Positions 59,642-64,000 of a DNA stretch of 64,000 bases are shown here, piece by piece. The stretch's first letter is position 1, and the number at the start of each line of letters is the position of its first letter. The translations under genes were made by a program, and so were the position numbers. Under the pieces are notes generated by a model, which did not search any database, was not told the DNA's origin, and worked only from the letters and a program-made list of their open reading frames with translations. Source of the stretch: Curtobacterium guangdongense (GTDB taxonomy: Bacteria; Actinomycetota; Actinomycetes; Actinomycetales; Microbacteriaceae). The DNA lies in NCBI RefSeq assembly GCF_049341845.1, contig NZ_JBMPIT010000006.1, positions 186,001 through 250,000 on the forward strand. Reading direction: 5' to 3'.

Positions 59642-61435
59642 TCAGTGACGGCGCCGGAGGACGAGCGTCCCCGCACCCCCGATGAGCAGCATCAGCGCGA
59701 TCCCCGCGGGCACGAGCTGCGAGGACGCGCCCGTGTACGCGAGCCCGGACTGCGTCGCCCAGGTGGTCGCTGCGCGGGCTGCCGTGGTGGAGACCGTCGC
59801 GACACCCGCGGTGGTGACCGCGGTGCCCGAGCCGCCCGTCGACACGGTGGTCACGGTGTCGCCCCCGGTCCCCGAGCCGTCGTCGCCGATCGGGGTCGTG
59901 ACGCCGCCGGGCGTCGATCCGCCGTCGCCCGGGTCCGTGCCGTCACCGGGCGTGGTGCCGTCGCCGGGCGTCGTGCCGTCACCCGGGTCGGTGCCGTCGC
60001 CGGGGTCCGTGCCGCCGCCGGGCGTCGTGCCGCCGCCGGGCGTCGTGCCGCCGCCGGGCGTCGTGCCGCCGTCACCGGGGACCGTCGTGGTGCTGGTGCC
60101 GTCGCCGACCAGGCCGATGCCGTTCCCGCCAATGGTGATCGGCAGCGAGACCACCGGCGCGATCTGCGTCCCCGACAGGAGCCCGTCCGAGCCCGACGTG
60201 GAGCCGGCCGCGCCACCGGTCGTGCCGGTCGCGGTGCCTGCAGCCGGCACGGTCGTCGTCGTCCCGGTGCTGGTGCCGTCGCCGACGAGACCGATGCCGT
60301 TTCCGCCGATGGTGATCGGGAGCGAGACCACCGGGGTGACCTGCGTGCCCGAGGCGGTGCCGTCCGTGCCGTCGGTGACCGGGCCGGCGTTGGCGCTGCC
60401 GTCAGCCGTACCCGTTCCGCCGGTCGGCGCGGTGCCGGTCGGCGCGGTGCCGGCCGTGCTGGTGCCGTCACCGAGGAGACCGATGCCGTTGCCCGCGACG
60501 GTCACCGGCAGGGAGACGACCGGTGTCACCTGCGTTCCCGAGGCGATGCCGTCGGACCCGGAGGTCGTCGGAGCACCGGTCGAGCCGGTAGCCGGCGCAC
60601 CGGCTGCCGGAGCCCCCGAGGCCGGCGTGGTCGAGGCCGGCGTGGTCGCCGATCCGGTGGACGAACCGTCTCCCACGACGGCGATCCCATTGCCGGAGAC
60701 CGTCACGGGGATGGAGATCAGCGGCGCCACCTGGGTACCGGAGGCGGTCCCGTCGGCGCCGGAGGTCGAGCCCCCGGTCGATCCGCCGGAGGTCGCGCCG
60801 ACCGGAGCCGCGGGTGTTGCCGTCGCCGAGGTCGACGCGGCGTCGCCACCGACCGCGATCGCGTTGCCGGTCACGTCGACCGGCGCGGCCACGTCACCCG
60901 CGACCTGTGTCCCCGAGGCGATCCCGTCCGACCCGGAGGTCGACGGTGCCGCGGGAGCCGCCGGCGCAGGTGCTGCGGCAGCCGGTGCCGCGGCGGGGGC
61001 TGGTGCGGCGGGGGCGGCCGGCACTGTGGTCGACGCTGCGTCGCCACCGACCGAGATCGCGTTGCCCGTCACGGCGACGGGCGCGCTCACGTCCGGCACG
61101 ACCTGTGTCCCCGAGGCGATCCCGTCCGACCCGGAGGTCGACGGGGCCGCGGGAGCCGGGGCAGGCACCGCTGCCGACGCAGGGTCGACGGCCGGTGCCG
61201 CGGGAGCAGCGGGAACGGCCGGAGCCGGTGCGGCCGAGGACACCGCGTCGCCGAGCACCCCGATGGCGTTGCCGACTGCCGAGACGGGCGCGTCGATCGA
61301 CGGCGCCACCTGGGTTCCTGAGACGGTGCCGTCCGTGCCGGAGGTCGTCGCCGCGTTCGCCGCGGTGGCCCCTCCGACCGTCAGCCCGCCGACGAAGAGG
61401 GCGAACCACAGCCCTCTCGAGACGTACTTGTTCAT
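59642..61435 (-). CDS. Sortase-anchored surface protein with seven chaplin-like repeats
   Basis: The 597-residue protein has a Sec signal (NKYVSRGLWFALFVGGLTVG, cleavage after ANA), then seven modules of about 34 residues with the pattern SGxDGxxSGTQVxP, PVxVxGNxIxVxGD, separated by Ala/Pro or Thr/Gly linkers. This is the chaplin core pattern (SGNQV..PV..PVNVCGN..VIG) but without any cysteine. A Pro/Gly/Asp stalk (repeats of TTPGGG and DPGDG) leads to LAYTG, a hydrophobic helix and RRRH, a class E-type sorting signal. ATG 61435 has GGAG eight bases upstream. Streptomyces chaplins form amyloid films on hyphae; an adhesive or hydrophobic coat is the inferred role. Confidence 0.85.
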   Translation of the reverse strand: MNKYVSRGLWFALFVGGLTVGGATAANAATTSGTDGTVSGTQVAPSIDAPVSAVGNAIGVLGDAVSSAAPAPAVPAAPAAPAVDPASAAVPAPAPAAPSTSGSDGIASGTQVVPDVSAPVAVTGNAISVGGDAASTTVPAAPAAPAPAAAPAAAAPAPAAPAAPSTSGSDGIASGTQVAGDVAAPVDVTGNAIAVGGDAASTSATATPAAPVGATSGGSTGGSTSGADGTASGTQVAPLISIPVTVSGNGIAVVGDGSSTGSATTPASTTPASGAPAAGAPATGSTGAPTTSGSDGIASGTQVTPVVSLPVTVAGNGIGLLGDGTSTAGTAPTGTAPTGGTGTADGSANAGPVTDGTDGTASGTQVTPVVSLPITIGGNGIGLVGDGTSTGTTTTVPAAGTATGTTGGAAGSTSGSDGLLSGTQIAPVVSLPITIGGNGIGLVGDGTSTTTVPGDGGTTPGGGTTPGGGTTPGGGTDPGDGTDPGDGTTPGDGTTPGDGTDPGDGGSTPGGVTTPIGDDGSGTGGDTVTTVSTGGSGTAVTTAGVATVSTTAARAATTWATQSGLAYTGASSQLVPAGIALMLLIGGAGTLVLRRRH

Positions 61436-61518
61436 GGTCATCACTCCTGATCGAGATGTGTTCCCGACCGCGGTCGCGGTCGGTGGCGCGTCCTGCCTGA
61501 CGGGCAGGTGCGCCGATC

Positions 61519-62835
61519 TCAATCAGGGGCGACGTCGTGGTCGCCGGTGAGCGACGCGGGAACGGCGTCGTCGGCGATGGTGCCGCGTGTCCCCGCGGCG
61601 AGGGGGTCCTGGTCGGCGTCCGCGCCGACCGTGCCGACGACACCGGCGCCGGCCGAGCCGACGGTCGTGGTGCCGCCGACGAGTCCTGATCCGGAATCGC
61701 CGAGGGGCGAGTCCTGGTGTCCGTGTCCGTCGGGGACGAGCAGTGCGCCACCGCCGATCGACGCGGTCGCGGGAGCGTCATGCGCGCCGGAGGATGCGGC
61801 GGGCGCGAGCACGGTGACGTCGTCCGCGGCCGGGGTGGCCTGCGCGACCACGACCGCAGGTGCCGCAGCGGCCCGAGCGGCCGCCTCACCCGACTGGTCG
61901 GCCACCGACGTCGAGGAACCTCCCACGGCGGGGACGCCGGCACCTGCCGGAAGCGAGGGGATCTGTGGGTGGGGCACCGAGCCTCCAGGCAGGGTGCCCC
62001 CACCGGTCCCGGGCGTGCCCGGAAGCACGTCCGGGACGGTTCCCACGGCGGTCCCGACGCCGCCGAGGGTGTCATCGACCAGCCCGCTGACCGGTGCGGT
62101 CACCGTGCCGAGCGTGTCGTCGCCGAGCAGCGAGCCCACGACGGGGACGGCGCCGACGACGTGGTCGAGGGTGCTGACGACCGTCGTGACCGGGCGTGCG
62201 TCGGTGAGTGCCTGCACGGTCCCGGTGACGGGACGGAGCACGGTGGCGACGGTGCCGGCGAGCGGACGGGAGGCACTGGTCGCCTCCGCAGGGTCGGCCG
62301 ACGTGGTCGACGTGCCCGGCGCCGTCGTGGTGGTCGGCTCGGCCGGCTGCGATGCGGTCGGCTGGGTCGGAGTCGCCGGTCCGGGAGCCGTCGATGTGGC
62401 GGCCGGCTGCGGCGTGGACGGCTGCGCGGGGGTGCTCGACGGCGGTGCTGCCGGAGCGGGCGCTGTCGCCGGGGCGGGTGCCGCGGCCGGGGCTGGTGCC
62501 GATGCCGGTGCGGCGGGGGCAGGCGCGGCCTGGGCTGCGGGGACGACGGCCTGGTGCACGGGGTCCACGACGTCATCGAGGACCTGCCCGACACCACCGG
62601 CGACGCCGTGCACGGTGTCGCCGAGGCCCTGCACGAGCCCGCCGACGAGCCCCTGTTGAGCAGGCTGCGGCTGTGCTGGCTGGGTTTGGGCCGGCGGCGC
62701 TGGAACGCCTTCCGTGGCGGACGCCGAGTGCGCACCGAAGGTCAGCGAGAGCAGCACGGCGGCGGCGCTCACCCCGGTGCCCACGAGGGCGTACCGGATC
62801 GCAGCGTGCCAGGGTGCACGCAACGGCTTGTCCAT
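61519..62835 (-). CDS. Large secreted Ala/Pro-rich protein, companion of the chaplin-repeat protein
   Basis: The 438-residue protein has a signal peptide (AIRYALVGTGVSAAAVLLSL, cleaved near SASA-TEG). The mature part has two amphipathic Gly/Val-rich segments (GLVGGLVQGLGDTVHGVAGG near 50-80, and VVGAVPVVGSLLGDDTLGTV near 240-290) joined by a long Ala/Pro/Thr linker, then a Gly/Ser/His-containing C-terminus without anchor. No family is recognised. ATG 62835 has a perfect AGGAGGT six bases upstream. It lies 83 bases upstream of the chaplin-repeat gene on the same strand and is probably cotranscribed. Confidence 0.75.
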   Translation of the reverse strand: MDKPLRAPWHAAIRYALVGTGVSAAAVLLSLTFGAHSASATEGVPAPPAQTQPAQPQPAQQGLVGGLVQGLGDTVHGVAGGVGQVLDDVVDPVHQAVVPAAQAAPAPAAPASAPAPAAAPAPATAPAPAAPPSSTPAQPSTPQPAATSTAPGPATPTQPTASQPAEPTTTTAPGTSTTSADPAEATSASRPLAGTVATVLRPVTGTVQALTDARPVTTVVSTLDHVVGAVPVVGSLLGDDTLGTVTAPVSGLVDDTLGGVGTAVGTVPDVLPGTPGTGGGTLPGGSVPHPQIPSLPAGAGVPAVGGSSTSVADQSGEAAARAAAAPAVVVAQATPAADDVTVLAPAASSGAHDAPATASIGGGALLVPDGHGHQDSPLGDSGSGLVGGTTTVGSAGAGVVGTVGADADQDPLAAGTRGTIADDAVPASLTGDHDVAPD

Positions 62836-62887
62836 GCGCTCACCTCCTGATCTGGCTGCGCACGTAGAGTGGTTGACCGGCACGTTA

Positions 62888-62901
62888 CGCCCGATCGGGC
62901 G
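62888..62901. promoter_or_regulatory. 14-bp perfect palindrome upstream of the surface-protein operon
   Basis: CGCCCGATCGGGCG lies in the 110-bp region between the surface-protein genes and the divergent acetyltransferase gene, about 30 bases before a TCTACG -10 candidate (minus strand). It is a possible operator for either direction. Confidence 0.45.
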
Positions 62902-62945
62902 AACGCGCATCCCTTTTCCCAAGGAACCGTCAGGAACAGCTCGGC

Positions 62946-63377
62946 ATGACCTCGATCTTCAGCGCCCCCACCCGCAACCTCGACATCGTCACGCTGCACG
63001 AGATCCTCCGGCTCCGCCAGGACGTCTTCGTCGTCGAGCAGGCGGCTGCCTACCCGGACATCGACGGCCGCGACCTCGAGCCGGGCACGATCCAGTTCTG
63101 GGCGGGCGAGGGCTCGGTCGACGCCACCCTGCGCCTGCTCCGCGAGCCCGACGGCACCGAGCGCATCGGGCGTGTGGCGACCGTGACGGCGGCTCGGGGC
63201 AGGGGCCTCGCCGGAGAGCTCATGGAGGCCGCGATCGCCGAGACGCGCTCCCCCGTCGTGTCGATCGACGCGCAGGAGCACCTCGAACAGTGGTACGGCC
63301 GGTTCGGGTTCGTCCGCTCCGGGGACCGGTTCCACGAGGACGGCATCCCGCACATCCCGATGACCCGCACGCGGTAG
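62946..63377 (+). CDS. ElaA-type GNAT family acetyltransferase
   Basis: The 143-residue protein matches the ElaA subfamily: LHEILRLRQDVFVVEQ with the conserved YPDIDGRDLE, ERIGRVATVTAARGRGLAGEL (acetyl-CoA loop) and LEQWYGRFGFVRSGDRFHEDG. The substrate of this family is unknown. ATG 62946 is read towards the AsnC-type gene and converges on it. Confidence 0.9.
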   Translation: MTSIFSAPTRNLDIVTLHEILRLRQDVFVVEQAAAYPDIDGRDLEPGTIQFWAGEGSVDATLRLLREPDGTERIGRVATVTAARGRGLAGELMEAAIAETRSPVVSIDAQEHLEQWYGRFGFVRSGDRFHEDGIPHIPMTRTR

Positions 63378-63404
63378 CGCGCCCGTCCTTCGCGCACTCG
63401 ACGC

Positions 63405-63932
63405 TCAGGCGCGCCAGCGGCGGAGCTCGTCGTACGAACGGGCCTGGCGCACCCGGTCCGCGACCAGGCGCTCGAACACGATGTTCGTCTGCGTCGTCGC
63501 GACGGACGGGTCCCCGCTCAGCTCGTCCGCGACGAAGTCCCGCAGCTGCTCGGTCGACGTGCACGCGATGTGCACGAGGAAGTCCTTGTCCCCCGCGAGG
63601 AAGGACACGTCGAGCACGACGGGCACCCGGAGCAGGCGCTTCGCGAAGTCCCGGAGCTCGTGCCGTGCTGCCGCGTGCACCCGGACGGAGACCATCGCCT
63701 CGATCGAGAACCCCAGCCGAGCCACGTCGACGTCCGCTCGGTAGCCGCGGATGACCCCGGCGTCCTCGAGGGCACGGACCCGTGCGAGACACGTCGACGG
63801 CGCGATGCCCACCGCGGCGGCGAGCCGGTTGTTCGGGATCCGGGCATCGGCGGCGAGGGTCCAGAGGATGCGCTCGTCGACCTCGTCGAGGCGCGGGGCC
63901 GGGTCGGGTCGGCGGACTGGGCGATCGGACAC
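63405..63932 (-). CDS. Lrp/AsnC family transcriptional regulator
   Basis: The 175-residue protein has the Lrp helix-turn-helix (LDEVDERILWTLAADARIPN, NRLAAAVGIAPSTCLARVRAL, EDAGVIRGYRADVD) and the RAM ligand-binding domain from about 85. GTG 63932 is six bases after TACGGT (leaderless). Amino acid sensing is expected by family; its targets are not evident. Confidence 0.92.
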   Translation of the reverse strand: MSDRPVRRPDPAPRLDEVDERILWTLAADARIPNNRLAAAVGIAPSTCLARVRALEDAGVIRGYRADVDVARLGFSIEAMVSVRVHAAARHELRDFAKRLLRVPVVLDVSFLAGDKDFLVHIACTSTEQLRDFVADELSGDPSVATTQTNIVFERLVADRVRQARSYDELRRWRA

Positions 63933-63959
63933 AGCACCACCGTAACGCGGCCCTGCAGC

Positions 63960-64000
63960 GATCGAGGGAACAGAAATCGTCGAGTGCCGCGCGGGGACCC
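63960..64000. repeat. Hairpin repeat family A, copy 3 (cut by window edge)
   Basis: GATCGAGGGAACAGAAATCG begins at 63960 and matches the left arm of copies 1 and 2 with one substitution; the right arm would lie outside the window. Confidence 0.7.

Noticed and set aside
59645..61550. Plus-strand frames of over 550 codons opposite the chaplin-repeat gene
   Set aside because: Their Pro/Val/Ala repeats mirror the minus-strand modules; only the minus strand has a signal peptide, sorting signal and ribosome binding site.

Overview
The window looks like a piece of chromosome from a high-GC actinobacterium, most probably a member of the Microbacteriaceae close to Curtobacterium. The reasons are very high GC, many GTG starts, numerous leaderless genes with a TANNNT box 6-8 bases before the start codon, a full menaquinone pathway, an archaeal-type AspRS, the tiny ribosomal protein bS22 beside a BldC-like helix-turn-helix gene, and chaplin-like surface modules. 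The genus is inferred from protein character only. No insertion sequence, prophage, integrase or CRISPR array is visible.

Layout. 1-4.3 kb: the 5' part of murB, a pair of MaoC/FAS1-type dehydratases, tRNA-Met, tRNA-Thr and tRNA-Tyr, an M23 peptidase and an inositol-monophosphatase-like enzyme. 4.4-7.6 kb: yajQ, a cardiolipin-synthase-type PLD protein and a DUF418 membrane protein. 7.6-24.6 kb: a respiratory block with a ferredoxin/adrenodoxin-type reductase, a long-chain polyprenyl diphosphate synthase, menG, menF, menD, menA, menE, menB and menC, followed by the System II cytochrome c genes ccsB-resB-ccdA-tlpA and a histidine phosphatase. Together these make the isoprenoid quinone and the periplasmic c-type cytochromes. 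24.7-37.3 kb: housekeeping genes (SulP/MerR pair, aspS, Dabb, glutaredoxin, bS22, helix-turn-helix gene, trkH-trkA, proC, cation efflux, tadA, upp) and an orphan OmpR-type DNA-binding protein.

37.5-53.3 kb is more accessory: a coupled marR-photolyase-serine hydrolase operon, a PfkB kinase opposite a TetR gene, sodA, a flavin reductase behind a 24-bp palindrome, a DHA2 drug-type transporter, and a LacI-controlled sugar locus. In that locus a Gfo/Idh/MocA-aldo/keto reductase fusion and lacI run left, an ABC importer (binding protein and two permeases, no ATPase) runs right, and two matching 14-bp operators lie between them. 53.4-59.5 kb: a riboflavin operon ribE-ribB-ribH behind an FMN riboswitch, then a two-gene membrane operon (MprF-like DUF2156 protein and a membrane-anchored esterase).

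59.6-62.9 kb holds the most striking locus: a 597-residue cell-wall protein with seven cysteine-free chaplin-like modules, a Pro/Gly-rich stalk and a LAYTG sortase signal, next to a second large secreted Ala/Pro-rich protein. The window ends with an ElaA-type acetyltransferase, an Lrp/AsnC regulator and a truncated copy of an intergenic hairpin repeat. Two families of such hairpin repeats recur at gene 3' ends and look like mobile or amplified terminators.
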